This document shows, one piece after another, positions 11,286 to 20,113 of a DNA stretch of 64,000 nt. Each line of letters opens with the position of its first letter. Within the stretch, counting starts at the first letter, position 1. Both the position numbers and the translations under genes were made by a program. Origin of the DNA: Gammaproteobacteria bacterium (GTDB lineage: Bacteria > Pseudomonadota > Gammaproteobacteria > JAABTG01); assembly GCA_034522055.1 (NCBI GenBank), contig JAXHLS010000002.1, forward strand, positions 2,232,001 to 2,296,000, read 5' to 3'. Below the pieces are notes generated by a model, which was not told the DNA's origin, did not search any database, and saw only the letters and a program-made list of their open reading frames with translations.

Positions 11286-12382
11286 TGCACTCCCGCCAGA
11301 CCCTGCCTCAGCGTTTTCACCTCGACGTCCCGCTGCTGCTCGCTATCCTGGTGCTGGCGGGGATCGGCCTGGTGGTGCTCTACAGCGCCGGCGGCGAGGA
11401 TCCGGAGCTGATCGTCAAACAAGGCTTGCGCTTCCTGCTGGCCCTGGGGTTGATGCTGCTGGTGGCCCAGATCGCCCCCCAGCATCTGGCCTTCTGGGCG
11501 CCGTGGTTCTATGCCGGCAGCCTGGTGCTGCTGATCCTGGTCCTGGCGGTGGGGGATGTGGGCAAGGGTGCCCAGCGTTGGCTGGATCTGGGATTTATGC
11601 GCTTTCAGCCCTCGGAGATGGTGAAGGTGGCGGTGCCCGCCATGGTGGCCTGGTATCTGTCGGAACGCCCCCTGCCCCCCAGCCTGCCACGCCTGCTGGT
11701 GGCCGCGGCCCTCATCGTGGTGCCCACGGCCCTCATCGCCAAACAGCCGGACCTCGGCACCTCGTTGCTGGTGGCGGCGGCCGGTGTCTTCGTGCTCCTG
11801 GTGGCCGGCATGTCCTGGCGCCTGATCCTGGCCATGGGCGCCTTGTGCGCGGCGTTCTTGCCGGTGCTGTGGTATTTCTTCATGCGCGACTACCAGCGTC
11901 AGCGGGTGCTCACCCTCCTCAACCCCCAGAGCGACCCCCTGGGGGCCGGCTACCACATCATCCAGTCCAAGATCGCCGTGGGGTCCGGCGGCGTGTTCGG
12001 CAAGGGCTGGCTCAATGGCACCCAGTCCCAGCTGGATTTCGTGCCCGAGCGCGCTACCGACTTCATCTTCGCGGTCTTCAGCGAGGAGTTCGGCCTGGTG
12101 GGTTCCCTGGGGCTGCTGGCCCTCTATCTGTTCATCGTGGTACGCGGCCTGTTCCTCGCCGCCGAGGCCCAGGAGACCTTCGGCCGCCTGCTGGGCGCGG
12201 GGCTGGTACTTACCTTCTTCGTCTATGTGTTCGTCAACATCGGCATGGTGACCGGGCTGCTGCCGGTGGTGGGGGTGCCCCTGCCCCTCATCAGCTACGG
12301 CGGCACCTCCATGGTGACCTTGATGCTGGCTTTTGGCATCCTCATGTCCGTCCACAGCCACCGGCGGTTACTCTCCGACTGA
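11285..12382 (+). CDS. rodA: Peptidoglycan glycosyltransferase RodA (SEDS family)
   Basis: A 365-residue polytopic membrane protein with SEDS landmarks: GDVGKGAQRWLDLGFMRFQP, SEMVKVAVPAMVAWYLS, KQPDLGTSLLV (with the conserved catalytic Asp region) and PLPLISYGGTSMVTLMLAFG. RodA polymerises glycan strands from lipid II together with PBP2. The ATG overlaps the mrdA stop, so translation is coupled. Length is normal. Confidence 0.97.
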   Translation: MHSRQTLPQRFHLDVPLLLAILVLAGIGLVVLYSAGGEDPELIVKQGLRFLLALGLMLLVAQIAPQHLAFWAPWFYAGSLVLLILVLAVGDVGKGAQRWLDLGFMRFQPSEMVKVAVPAMVAWYLSERPLPPSLPRLLVAAALIVVPTALIAKQPDLGTSLLVAAAGVFVLLVAGMSWRLILAMGALCAAFLPVLWYFFMRDYQRQRVLTLLNPQSDPLGAGYHIIQSKIAVGSGGVFGKGWLNGTQSQLDFVPERATDFIFAVFSEEFGLVGSLGLLALYLFIVVRGLFLAAEAQETFGRLLGAGLVLTFFVYVFVNIGMVTGLLPVVGVPLPLISYGGTSMVTLMLAFGILMSVHSHRRLLSD

Positions 12383-12384
12383 CA

Positions 12385-13212
12385 TTGAGCGCGCCGACCT
12401 CAACGGTATTCCCCCGCGGCCCGCGCCCGGCCCTGGGCCTCGTATTGGCCCTGGTCACCCTGCTGGCGGCCTGCGGCGTGGTGGAGGAGCAGGATCGGGC
12501 CCCGAGCCGGCCTCCTGCCGATATCATGAGCACGCCTGATGCTGTGCCCCGGCCCGAGCCCAGGAGCCGTTACGGCAACCCGCGCTCCTACGAAGTGCTG
12601 GGCAGGCGCTACCAGGTGATGGACGGCGCCGAGGGCTACGTGGAGCGGGGCATCGCCTCCTGGTACGGCGAGAAGTTCCAGGGCCGCCACACCTCCAGCC
12701 GGGAGATCTACGACATGTACGCCATGACCGCGGCCCACAAGTCCCTGCCCCTGCCCACCTACGTCCGGGTAACCAATCTGGAGAACGGGCGCCAAGTGGT
12801 GGTGAAGGTAAACGATCGCGGCCCGTTCCACGCCAATCGCATCATCGACCTCTCCTACGCCGCCGCCGCGAAGCTGGGGATCCTGCGCCAGGGCACCGGC
12901 CTGGTGGAGGTACGCGCCCTGACCGGCGCCGGGCGCGCGCCTTCCCCGCCGCTTCTGCGCCAGGCGGCGAGGGACGGCCTGGCGCTCTACCTGCAGGTGG
13001 GCGCCTTCACCGAGCGGGAGAACGCGGCCCGCCTGAAGACCCGCCTTCACTCCTTCTCGCCCGTGCCCGTGCGTGTGGTCGAGGCCCTGGCCGGCAGCGG
13101 TCGAGTCCATCGCGTGCAGCTGGGGCCGGTGCAAGGCGTCACCGCCATGGACGATCTGGCGGCCCTGGTGTCGAGCCGCGGCATCCGGGACATGCACGTG
13201 GTGGTGGAATAA
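12385..13212 (+). CDS. rlpA: RlpA lipoprotein, septal-ring lytic transglycosylase family
   Basis: No ATG precedes the lipoprotein signal; TTG 12385 starts MSAPTSTVFPRGP and a signal ending in the lipobox LLAAC, giving 275 residues. The double-psi beta-barrel domain follows (RGIASWYGEKFQGRHTSSRE to DRGPFHANRIIDLSYAAA), then a C-terminal SPOR domain (YLQVGAFTERENAARLKTRL) that binds denuded glycan. In Pseudomonas RlpA cleaves such strands. The start lies 2 bp after the rodA stop and lacks a strong binding site, so translation probably depends on rodA. It ends the elongasome run before a repeat cluster. Confidence 0.93.
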   Translation: MSAPTSTVFPRGPRPALGLVLALVTLLAACGVVEEQDRAPSRPPADIMSTPDAVPRPEPRSRYGNPRSYEVLGRRYQVMDGAEGYVERGIASWYGEKFQGRHTSSREIYDMYAMTAAHKSLPLPTYVRVTNLENGRQVVVKVNDRGPFHANRIIDLSYAAAAKLGILRQGTGLVEVRALTGAGRAPSPPLLRQAARDGLALYLQVGAFTERENAARLKTRLHSFSPVPVRVVEALAGSGRVHRVQLGPVQGVTAMDDLAALVSSRGIRDMHVVVE

Positions 13213-13700
13213 GCGTGGGGTGTCGGGCTGAAGCCCGACCTACAGCCCGACCTACAAAAAGCGTAACCGCGAAAGACGCGAAATGACGCGAAAAGGGAGA
13301 AGGACAGAGGCGTAGGTCGGCTGCTCTTGGCAGCCGACGGAAACTCGGCGCTTTGCGGGCGCGGATGTCGGTTGCCGAGAGCAACCGACCTACAGATTGC
13401 TTGACAGGAAACGGAGTATCTACAGCCCGACCTACAAAAAGCGTAAGCGCGAAAGACGCGAGTGACGCGAAAAGGGAGAAGGTCAGGGAGGAGTGGCCGT
13501 TTGAAAAGGCGCAGCGGATCCACCGTTTCGGCGTCGGCAGAGCGGACGCACGGGTGGTAATCTTTTCCCATTTCCCCTTTGCCCTGGCCCGGATGTAGGT
13601 CGGGATTCATCCCGACATTAAACCCACCGCGCATACCACAGGCCGGGCCGGAGCCATCCGCCAGCTGTCGGGCTGAAGCCCGACCTACAGCCCGACCTAC
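13213..13700. repeat. Cluster of palindromic and A-rich interspersed repeats
   Basis: This gene-free stretch holds at least five imperfect palindromes sharing the GTAGGTCGG edge: GTCGGGCT/AGCCCGAC at 13222-13239 and 13667-13684, GTCGGCTG/CAGCCGAC at 13315-13337, GTCGGTTG/CAACCGAC at 13367-13389, and GTCGGGAT/ATCCCGAC at 13599-13616. Between them are GCGAAAGACGCGAAA segments (13269-13295, 13449-13475). A module at about 13429-13573 recurs almost unchanged at 25639-25784, and 13295-13362 recurs at 25804-25871. No convincing coding sequence was found. The remainder to 13808 is the upstream region of the carboxypeptidase gene. Confidence 0.93.
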
Positions 13701-13808
13701 CAATTGGTTGAAACCGGGTGATTGTCGAGTCGTCCGTGACATGGCGGATACGACCTTACTCTACGGGCAAGGGTGGTGGTTCCTTGACAGGCCCGGGGGC
13801 TGTATCTA

Positions 13809-14984
13809 ATGTCCCTTGCCTTGCATCCACAGGAGGCCGGACCCCTGAATATCCCCACGCGCATACCCTTCGCCCTGTTTTTCGCCGCACTCATGCTGTG
13901 GTCCACCGCCCACGCGGCCACGCCGCGCGCCCCGGATGTCGCCGGCACCTCCCACGTGCTCGTGGACTTCCATAGCGGGCGGGTGCTGAGCGCCAAGGAG
14001 CCCGATCTGCGGGTGGAGCCGGCCAGCCTCACCAAGATGATGACTACCTATGTGGTGTTGCGGGAACTCGAGCGCGGCGCCGTGTCCATGGATGACGAGG
14101 TGCTGGTGAGCGAGAAAGCGTGGCGCATGATCGGCTCGCGCATGTTCATCGAGGTGGGGAAACGGGTATCGGTGGAGGACCTGCTGAAGGGGGTGATCAT
14201 TCAGTCCGGCAACGACGCCAGCGTGGCCCTGGCGGAGCACGTGGCGGGCAGCGAGGAGTCCTTCGCCGACCTCATGAACCAGACGGCCAAACGGCTGGGT
14301 CTCGAACACAGCCATTTCGTCAACAGCACCGGCCTGCCCCACGAGGACCATTACACCACCGCCGCCGACATGGCCCGGCTGGCGGCGGCCCTGATCCGAG
14401 ACTTTCCCGAGCACTACAGTTGGCATGCGGTGAAGAGCTTCACCTACAACGATATCGCCCAGAACAACCGCAATCGGCTGCTGTGGCAGGATGACAGCGT
14501 CGATGGCGTCAAGACGGGCCATACCGAGGCCGCGGGATACTGCCTGGTGGTCTCGGCCAAACGCGAGGGCATGCGTCTCATCTCCGCGGTCATGGGGACC
14601 AGCAGCCAAAACGCCCGCACGGTGGAAACCCGCAAGCTGCTCAACTGGGGGTTCCGCTTTTTCGAGACCCGCAGGCTGTATGGCGCCGGCGAAGAGCTGT
14701 CGCGGATCCGGGTGTGGAAGGGAGAGCCCGCCGAGGTGCCCGCCGGTCTGGCCCATGATCTCCATGTCACGGTGCCGCGGGGACGTTTCGAGGCGGTCGC
14801 GGCCGAGATGACCCTGGATGGCGAGGTATTGGCCCCGGTGACCCGGGGCCAGCGCTTGGGGCTGGCGCGGGTGCGTCTCGGTGACGAGGCGCTGGCCGAA
14901 GCGCCCCTGGTGGCCCTTGGGGCCAGCGCCGAGGGTGGGCTGTGGACCCGCCTGGTTGACCATGTCCGCCTCATGATGCAATAG
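13809..14984 (+). CDS. dacC: D-alanyl-D-alanine carboxypeptidase (PBP5/6 family)
   Basis: A secreted serine carboxypeptidase that trims the terminal D-Ala of peptidoglycan pentapeptides. Motifs: SxxK in PASLTKMMTTYV (near residue 72), SxN in QSGNDASVALAE (near 133), KTG in VDGVKTGHTEAAGY (near 235), then the C-terminal beta domain and a final amphipathic helix (WTRLVDHVRLMMQ) for membrane attachment. The signal peptide ends WSTAHA. Start is ambiguous: ATG 13809 has only a weak site, whereas a perfect AGGAGG (13831-13836) precedes an in-frame CTG at 13845. The next gene starts 3 bp after the stop. The symbol could equally be dacA. Confidence 0.93.
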   Translation: MSLALHPQEAGPLNIPTRIPFALFFAALMLWSTAHAATPRAPDVAGTSHVLVDFHSGRVLSAKEPDLRVEPASLTKMMTTYVVLRELERGAVSMDDEVLVSEKAWRMIGSRMFIEVGKRVSVEDLLKGVIIQSGNDASVALAEHVAGSEESFADLMNQTAKRLGLEHSHFVNSTGLPHEDHYTTAADMARLAAALIRDFPEHYSWHAVKSFTYNDIAQNNRNRLLWQDDSVDGVKTGHTEAAGYCLVVSAKREGMRLISAVMGTSSQNARTVETRKLLNWGFRFFETRRLYGAGEELSRIRVWKGEPAEVPAGLAHDLHVTVPRGRFEAVAAEMTLDGEVLAPVTRGQRLGLARVRLGDEALAEAPLVALGASAEGGLWTRLVDHVRLMMQ

Positions 14985-14987
14985 CCC

Positions 14988-15836
14988 GTGACGGCCGTGG
15001 TTTACGTCAACGGCGAGTTCGTGCCCCCGGAGCGGGCCGTGGTGCCCATCCTCGACCGGGGTTTCATGTTCGGTGACGGTGTCTACGAGGTGATTCCGGC
15101 CTACGGGGGCTGCCTGTTCAGGCTGCCGCAACATCTCGACCGGCTGGACCGCAGCCTCGCGGCCATCCGCCTGGACAACCCCCTGAGCCGGGAGGCGTGG
15201 CGGACGGTGCTGGCGGAATTGCTGCGCCGTAATGGCGGCGGCGACCGTTCCGTATATCTGCAAGTGACCCGTGGCACGGCACCGCGGGACCATGTGTTCC
15301 CCGCCGGCGTCCGGCCCACGGTGGTGGCCCAGTGCACCCCCATGGCGGCGCTACCCGCGCAGGGCGTGGCGGCCATCACCGCCCCGGACATGCGCTGGGA
15401 ATCCTGTAACATTAAGGCCATTACCCTCCTGCCCAACGTCCTGGTGCGCCAGCAGGCCCGGGAGGCCGGGGCCTACGAGGCCATCCTGCACCGCGCGGGA
15501 AGGGTGACGGAGGGGGCGGCGAGCAACGTCTTCGTGGTCCATGGCGACGAGGTGGCCACCCCCCCCAAGGGCCCCCACCTGCTGGCGGGCATCACCCGGG
15601 ACCTGGTCATGGAGTTGTTGCAGGCCGCGGGCCGGCCGTGCCGGGAGCGCGAGGTGCAGGTGGCGGAACTCGCCGGCGCCGACGAGATCTGGCTCACCAG
15701 CTCGACTCGGGAGGTGATGGCCGCGACGCGGCTGGACGACAGGCCCGTAGGCGAGGGGACGGCGGGGCCGCGCTGGCGGGAGGTGAATGCCCTCTATCAG
15801 GCCTGCAAGGCGGACATCGACCGCTGGTGTGGGTGA
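14988..15836 (+). CDS. dat: D-amino acid aminotransferase
   Basis: A 282-residue fold-type IV PLP enzyme starting at GTG 14988 (VTAVVYVNGEFVPPERAVVP). Family blocks are LDRGFMFGDGVYEVIPAYGG, CNIKAITLLPNVLVRQQARE with the PLP lysine, and EGAASNVFVVHGDEVATPP. It interconverts D-alanine and D-glutamate with 2-oxoacids, supplying D-amino acids for the wall; a branched-chain aminotransferase-like or aminodeoxychorismate-lyase-like activity cannot be excluded from sequence alone. The tight coupling to the carboxypeptidase gene supports a cell-wall role. Confidence 0.85.
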   Translation: MTAVVYVNGEFVPPERAVVPILDRGFMFGDGVYEVIPAYGGCLFRLPQHLDRLDRSLAAIRLDNPLSREAWRTVLAELLRRNGGGDRSVYLQVTRGTAPRDHVFPAGVRPTVVAQCTPMAALPAQGVAAITAPDMRWESCNIKAITLLPNVLVRQQAREAGAYEAILHRAGRVTEGAASNVFVVHGDEVATPPKGPHLLAGITRDLVMELLQAAGRPCREREVQVAELAGADEIWLTSSTREVMAATRLDDRPVGEGTAGPRWREVNALYQACKADIDRWCG

Positions 15837-15870
15837 CATCCCGGTATCTGAATAATGGAGGGCGATGACC

Positions 15871-16350
15871 ATGAGTGATGCAGCGGAACAGCAGGAGGAG
15901 GGGCGGTTCACCTTCGAACTGGAGCAGACCGAGGGCTACGAGTTCAAGGTGCTGTTCGATCGCAAGAAGCTGTCCGCACTGACCCTGGACGAACCCCCGC
16001 CCCTGGGAGAGGGCAACGGTCCCAACGCCTCGCGGCTGCTGGCGGCGGCGGTGGCCAACTGCCTGTCGGCCAGCCTCATCCATTGCATCTACAAGGGGGA
16101 TGTGCCGGCGGCGGCCATCCGCACCCGCGTCACCTGCCGGCTGGTGCGCAACGAGAAAAAGCGCCTGCGCATCGGTGGCCTGGAGGTGCGTCTACAACTC
16201 GGTGAGGATGCCGCCAGAGCGAATCGGCTGGCACGTTGCCTGGACCTGTTCGAGGATTTCTGCGTGGTCACGGCCAGCGTCCGCCAGGGGGTGCCCGTCA
16301 CCGTCGAGGTGGTGGACCATGAAGGCAACACCCTGAAGCGCAGCGATTGA
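15871..16350 (+). CDS. OsmC family protein
   Basis: A 159-residue protein with OsmC/Ohr-type features: a first block with NASRLLAAAVANCLSASL, whose Cys is the conserved thiol, and a later FEDFCVVTASVRQGVPVTVE block with the second Cys. Such proteins reduce organic peroxides or protect thiols. The ribosome binding site decides the start: GGAGGG at 15857-15862 is 8 bp from ATG 15871 (MSDAAEQQEEGR) but only 2 bp from ATG 15865. Same strand as dat with a short gap. Confidence 0.82.
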   Translation: MSDAAEQQEEGRFTFELEQTEGYEFKVLFDRKKLSALTLDEPPPLGEGNGPNASRLLAAAVANCLSASLIHCIYKGDVPAAAIRTRVTCRLVRNEKKRLRIGGLEVRLQLGEDAARANRLARCLDLFEDFCVVTASVRQGVPVTVEVVDHEGNTLKRSD

Positions 16351-16390
16351 CCCATGCCGCCGCCCGCTGGGCCCTGCTACACTTCTGTCG

Positions 16391-16640
16391 TATTATCCTA
16401 AAGCTTATAAAAACAGCCGGCGCCCATCGCCAAGCGATGAAGGTCACCGTGGCGGAGCCAGGGGCCGACGGACGCCGGATACCGTTATAACGCATACCAG
16501 AGAGGAGCGACGTCCGGAGCGCTCTCCGGGTCAGGGGATGACCGCCAACCGGATTCCCCGCGTCCTGCCGGGGAACCATGGGGCCGGGACGGAGGGCGTC
16601 CCGCGCGGGGCCGCTATGGGCTGCCAGGTCCCTGCCGGTG
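16391..16640 (+). other. Gene-free leader with several potential RNA hairpins
   Basis: Between the OsmC gene and the next membrane-protein gene there is no coding signal but several perfect short stems: CATCGC/GCGATG with a CAA loop (16425-16439) nested inside CCGGCG/CGCCGG, CCGGAG/CTCCGG with a CGCT loop near 16513-16528, and CCCCG/CGGGG near 16556-16576. TATTAT at 16391-16396 could be a -10 box, although no good -35 is seen. It may be a structured 5' leader. I could not match it to a known riboswitch class. Confidence 0.35.
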
Positions 16641-16676
16641 GAAGAGGGGGTGGTTCGCGGATGCGCTGAATGTCCT

Positions 16677-17168
16677 ATGACCGGCGATAATACCGAGCAC
16701 ACTGACACCACACCGGCCTCGGGCCGCGGCGGTCTCTACGCGCGTCTCAGTCATGCCCTGGAATGGCTGTTTCTCGATTTCCCCTATCTCCTGTTCAGTC
16801 CCGGCGGTTTGCTCCATGGCCTGTTGCGGGGACTGGGTCGTGGTTTGCTGGCCTTGCCACGGGGCCTGGCGCGGGCCCTGTGGTGGTTGCTCGGGCTGGC
16901 CTTCGGATGGCAGAAGCCCTTCTGGGTGTGGCTGGCCCGGGTCACCGGCGTGACGGCCCTCGGCCGGGTCTACGTCCAGTTGGAGAAGCCCGCGCGAATC
17001 ATCTTCTGGGTGCCGGTGATGCTGGCCGGCGGCTTGTTGCAGAACCTCATCGGGGGCCTCGTGCCGGTGCTCTTGGTCGCCGTCCTGTTCATCTATTTCA
17101 ACAAGTTCGTGGTGCGGGACGAGGACAAGTTGCAACTCCAGGAACTCGGCAAACGCCATCCCAACTGA
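16677..17168 (+). CDS. Small polytopic membrane protein, function unknown
   Basis: About 163 residues from ATG 16677 (MTGDNTEHTDTTPASGRGG); an upstream in-frame GTG at 16650, directly behind GAAGAGGG, is an alternative start. The protein has hydrophobic segments around LFLDFPYLLFSPGG, GLLALPRGLARALWWLLGLA and IIFWVPVMLAGGLLQNLIGG, ending in a basic/acidic cytoplasmic tail (NKFVVRDEDKLQLQELGKRH). I do not recognise a family. It converges on the minus-strand gene at 17197. Confidence 0.6.
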   Translation: MTGDNTEHTDTTPASGRGGLYARLSHALEWLFLDFPYLLFSPGGLLHGLLRGLGRGLLALPRGLARALWWLLGLAFGWQKPFWVWLARVTGVTALGRVYVQLEKPARIIFWVPVMLAGGLLQNLIGGLVPVLLVAVLFIYFNKFVVRDEDKLQLQELGKRHPN

Positions 17169-17196
17169 GTCGCCGCCCGCTCCCGGGGGGGCGCCG

Positions 17197-18480
17197 TCAG
17201 CGGTACAGGGCGAGGGCGTCGATGCGGGCCTCGATGTCCTCGGCCACGCGGCGGTAAGCGGGCGAGTCCACCGCTTGGTAGCGCCGCCGGAACGCCTCCG
17301 CCGCGAGGAATTCCTCCAGGCCCGTGAGGTCCGGCAGCAGTTGGTCCCCGCTGATGCCGGTGGCCACTCGGGCCTGGATGTCACGGGCCCGGGCGGCCGG
17401 GCCGGTGGCCAGCTCGGCGAATCGCACACCGGCGCGGTCCGCGGCGAGATCGGTGAAACTGAAGCCGCTGCCATGCCTCGAGTCGTCCAGTTCCTTCAAC
17501 AGGCCTACGGCATCCGCCACACTGCCGCCGCCCGCCGCGGCGATGCCCGCGGATATCAGAAAATGCTGGGCCAGGTCCTGGCGTTCGCCCAACACCGGTA
17601 TGAGCCGGGCAGGCCGGGCCGCCGCCGGCTCGGCGTCCAGCAGACGCGCCACATCCACGCCCTGGATATAGAGCGCCAGCACGGTGAGCGCCGAACGGTT
17701 CTCCTGGGCGGGATCGTTGCCTCCGAGGCTGCGGTTTTCCGCCAGCCGAAACAGGGGGCCGAGCAACGCCTCCAGCGCCACCCGCCGGCCTGCCAGATCC
17801 TTGGTCACCTCCGCGAGGCGCCGCTGATAGGCCAGCAGCCGCGGCTGCTCGCCGGCGGGCAGCAGTAATCCGCGGCCGACGGCACGGGCCTGATCCACCA
17901 GTTCCGGCTGCCATTGATAGACCAGTTGGAGTCTGTCCCGGTCCACGCGGATGCCGTTGATGGCCGCCAGGGTGTGACGGTAGGCGTCGTGGTGCCACAG
18001 CACGTGGTGTCCCCCCTGGAAGGCCAGGTTGGCCAGGGCGGCGGGGATGGATACCGGCCCGAGGCGTGTCGTGGTGAGACGCGGCCGGCCTGCTGCCATG
18101 TCCAGATGGGCGGTCAGGTTGAGATACCGGCCGAAGGGGTTGCGGGGCACCTCCACGGTGGCCACGGCGATGATACGGCCATCCTGCAGACTCAGGTGAA
18201 CACTGCCCGGCACCAGACGTGCGGCGGCATAGCGTAACAGCAGGTTCAGTTCGGTTGCCCCGAGGCTCAGGGTGCGGATCTCGCCTGCCTGCAGGCGCCG
18301 CGGATCATGGGACTTCATGAGTCGCCTGGCGCGCTCCACGTCGCCCGAAGTGAAGGCCTCCTCGTAGACCACCGCGGGAGTGGACTCGAGGGCGGCCAGC
18401 ACCACCACCACCGGCAGGAGCACGGCGAGAATGATGACAAGCAACAATGCCCTGCCTACAAGACCCATGGTTCGGCTCAT
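17197..18480 (-). CDS. Membrane-anchored periplasmic protein, function unknown
   Basis: About 427 residues from ATG 18480 (MSRTMGLVGRALLLVIILAV); ATG 18468 is an alternative. One N-terminal membrane helix is followed by a soluble region with no catalytic motif that I recognise. The stretch YAAARLVPGSVHLSLQDGRI and the later GIAAAGGGSVADAVGLLKEL look like a conserved but unnamed family. The longer frame to 18618 would overlap the methylase gene. It starts 31 bp after that gene's stop on the same strand, so the two may be co-transcribed; a link in function is not evident. Confidence 0.65.
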   Translation of the reverse strand: MSRTMGLVGRALLLVIILAVLLPVVVVLAALESTPAVVYEEAFTSGDVERARRLMKSHDPRRLQAGEIRTLSLGATELNLLLRYAAARLVPGSVHLSLQDGRIIAVATVEVPRNPFGRYLNLTAHLDMAAGRPRLTTTRLGPVSIPAALANLAFQGGHHVLWHHDAYRHTLAAINGIRVDRDRLQLVYQWQPELVDQARAVGRGLLLPAGEQPRLLAYQRRLAEVTKDLAGRRVALEALLGPLFRLAENRSLGGNDPAQENRSALTVLALYIQGVDVARLLDAEPAAARPARLIPVLGERQDLAQHFLISAGIAAAGGGSVADAVGLLKELDDSRHGSGFSFTDLAADRAGVRFAELATGPAARARDIQARVATGISGDQLLPDLTGLEEFLAAEAFRRRYQAVDSPAYRRVAEDIEARIDALALYR

Positions 18481-18511
18481 CTCCGGGGGCGAGGACGCGG
18501 GCGCGGTGGCC

Positions 18512-19345
18512 TCAGACGTTTCTCGACGCCAGTATCTCCCGTGCCGGGGATCGGTCCCCGGTGCGGCTGATGGAGCGCCGTCCGTCGAGAAAACGCAGTT
18601 CGAAGCCGAGGTCGCCATATAGTTCCACCACCCGTTCGGTGGCCTGATTGGAGGCCACTACCGGGCCATCGTGGGCCGCCAGCCACTCGGCCAGGGCCAC
18701 CTGGCGCTCCCACGGAAAGCCGTCCCGGGCATACTGCCGGAAGGGCACGTCGTAGGGCGGGTCGGCGTAGATGAAATCGTCGGGCTCCAGGTCGAGGGCG
18801 GTGAAGTCGGTGGCCCTGAAGGACCAGGGTGCCAGCAGGGGGGCGTAGGCGGTGAGGTCGCGGCGGTAATTGATGGCCGTGTGGCGGCCGAAAGGCACGT
18901 TGAATTCACCCCGACTGTTGAAGCGGCACAGGCCGTTGTAGCCCGTGCGGTTGAGGTAGTAGAAGAGTTCCGCGGCCTTTCTGTTGCGCCTGCCCCGTCC
19001 CGCCACCAGGCGGTTGAACTCGTCGCGGTGCCGGTAGTAGAGGTCTGCCTCGTTGCGCATGGGGATGGTGATCCTGAGCCCCTTCTGGAGCCAGAGATAG
19101 AAATTCACCGCGGCGTCATTGATATCGTTGAGCAGCGCCTGGCGCGGCGCGAGGCCCAGGGCGATGGCGAGCCCGCCGACGAAGGGTTCCACCAGTCGCC
19201 GTTCCTCGTGGCGGCGCCACAGGGGCTCCAGATGGGGTATCAGCCAGCGCTTGCCGCCGGCCCATTTGAGGGGCGGTGTAAGAGAGGCGGGCGTTGTCGT
19301 GGCGGGGCGACGGGGCCGCGCGCTGGCTGTTCCAGAATCAGGCAC
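18512..19345 (-). CDS. dam: DNA adenine-N6 methyltransferase, Dam-like (D12 class)
   Basis: A 277-residue methylase with N-terminal LKWAGGKRWLIPHLEPLW (SAM-binding KWAGGK), LVEPFVGGLAIALGL and the catalytic DPPY in FIYADPPYDVPF near residue 196. Length and motif order match Dam/T4Dam, which methylate A in GATC; the specificity here is inferred. The LVEPFVGGLAIAL block, with GG and no GAGS, is closer in pattern to T4Dam than to E. coli Dam. No restriction partner is adjacent, so it is an orphan methylase. Confidence 0.88.
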   Translation of the reverse strand: MPDSGTASARPRRPATTTPASLTPPLKWAGGKRWLIPHLEPLWRRHEERRLVEPFVGGLAIALGLAPRQALLNDINDAAVNFYLWLQKGLRITIPMRNEADLYYRHRDEFNRLVAGRGRRNRKAAELFYYLNRTGYNGLCRFNSRGEFNVPFGRHTAINYRRDLTAYAPLLAPWSFRATDFTALDLEPDDFIYADPPYDVPFRQYARDGFPWERQVALAEWLAAHDGPVVASNQATERVVELYGDLGFELRFLDGRRSISRTGDRSPAREILASRNV

Positions 19346-19530
19346 GCTCTGAGGCTCGTGGAATCGAGGGCATATGGTAGCTCATCGGGCTCGCCATGGG
19401 GGCGCTTGCCCGGTCCATACCCGGCAGGCCCACACCGGGCGGGTGTACGTGGGGCAAAGCGGGGCGCTGATTTGACAATGTACCCGCTGCGGCTGCTAGG
19501 GTATTCGTTTTATCCGACAATGGAGTCCCC

Positions 19531-20097
19531 ATGCGTAATCTTATCTTCGCGGTTCTGACGGTGTTGCCCCTGTTCGTGATCGTGCCTGCGGTGCAGGCCC
19601 AGAACCAGTCCGCTCTGCCCCCCGGCCTCGAGGAGGAGTTGAGGCAGCTCAAACAGGAGATCGACGCCCTCAAAGGCCAGGTGGCGGCCATCCAGCGCCA
19701 GGCCCTCGAGTCCCATCCCGATCTGGCACAGCAGCGCGAGGATCTCGCCCGCCTCATCCGGGATACCGCCGATGAGCGGGGCTTCGACGCCACTGCGTCC
19801 AAGCAACGCCTGGAGGAGTTGCAGCAACGCTATAAGAGCGGTGATCTGTCGCCCCAGGAGAAGCAGCAGGTGGCCAGTGAGTTCGAAAGTGAACGGGAGG
19901 CCCTGCAGAACGCCCAGCAGCAGATCCTGAAGGACGAAAACGTGGTTGCCGCCCGCGGCCGGTTTGCCAAGGACATATCGGCGGCCATGGCCGAGGAGGA
20001 TCCGCGGGCCGAGGCCCTGATAGAGGAGCTGAAGGCCCTCACCGAGGAGTTCCGCCAGGCCCTCATGGCCGCCCTGCAGCGCCAGCGCGGCGGCTGA
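19531..20097 (+). CDS. Periplasmic coiled-coil protein, function unknown
   Basis: A 188-residue protein with a clear signal peptide (MRNLIFAVLTVLPLFVIVPA, cut after VQAQ). The mature part is almost entirely charged helix: EEELRQLKQEIDALKGQVAA is a heptad-rich coiled coil, and later LEELQQRYKSGDLSPQEKQQ and DPRAEALIEELKALTEEFRQ continue it. No cysteines or enzyme motifs are seen. It is a single gene facing away from the methylase. Confidence 0.7.
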   Translation: MRNLIFAVLTVLPLFVIVPAVQAQNQSALPPGLEEELRQLKQEIDALKGQVAAIQRQALESHPDLAQQREDLARLIRDTADERGFDATASKQRLEELQQRYKSGDLSPQEKQQVASEFESEREALQNAQQQILKDENVVAARGRFAKDISAAMAEEDPRAEALIEELKALTEEFRQALMAALQRQRGG

Positions 20098-20113
20098 GGC
20101 GACTGGCCCTTCT

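Noticed and set aside
11107-12384. Upstream part of a 701-codon frame that ends in rlpA
   Set aside because: It overlaps mrdA and rodA in another frame and has Pro/Arg/Ala shadow composition; only the part from TTG 12385 is real.
13213-13700. CRISPR array
   Set aside because: Repeats are palindromic, irregularly spaced and without unique spacers of constant length; no cas genes.
16405-16580. Known riboswitch (c-di-GMP, cobalamin, TPP, fluoride, guanidine)
   Set aside because: The defining conserved loops of these classes are not present, so only possible structure is reported.
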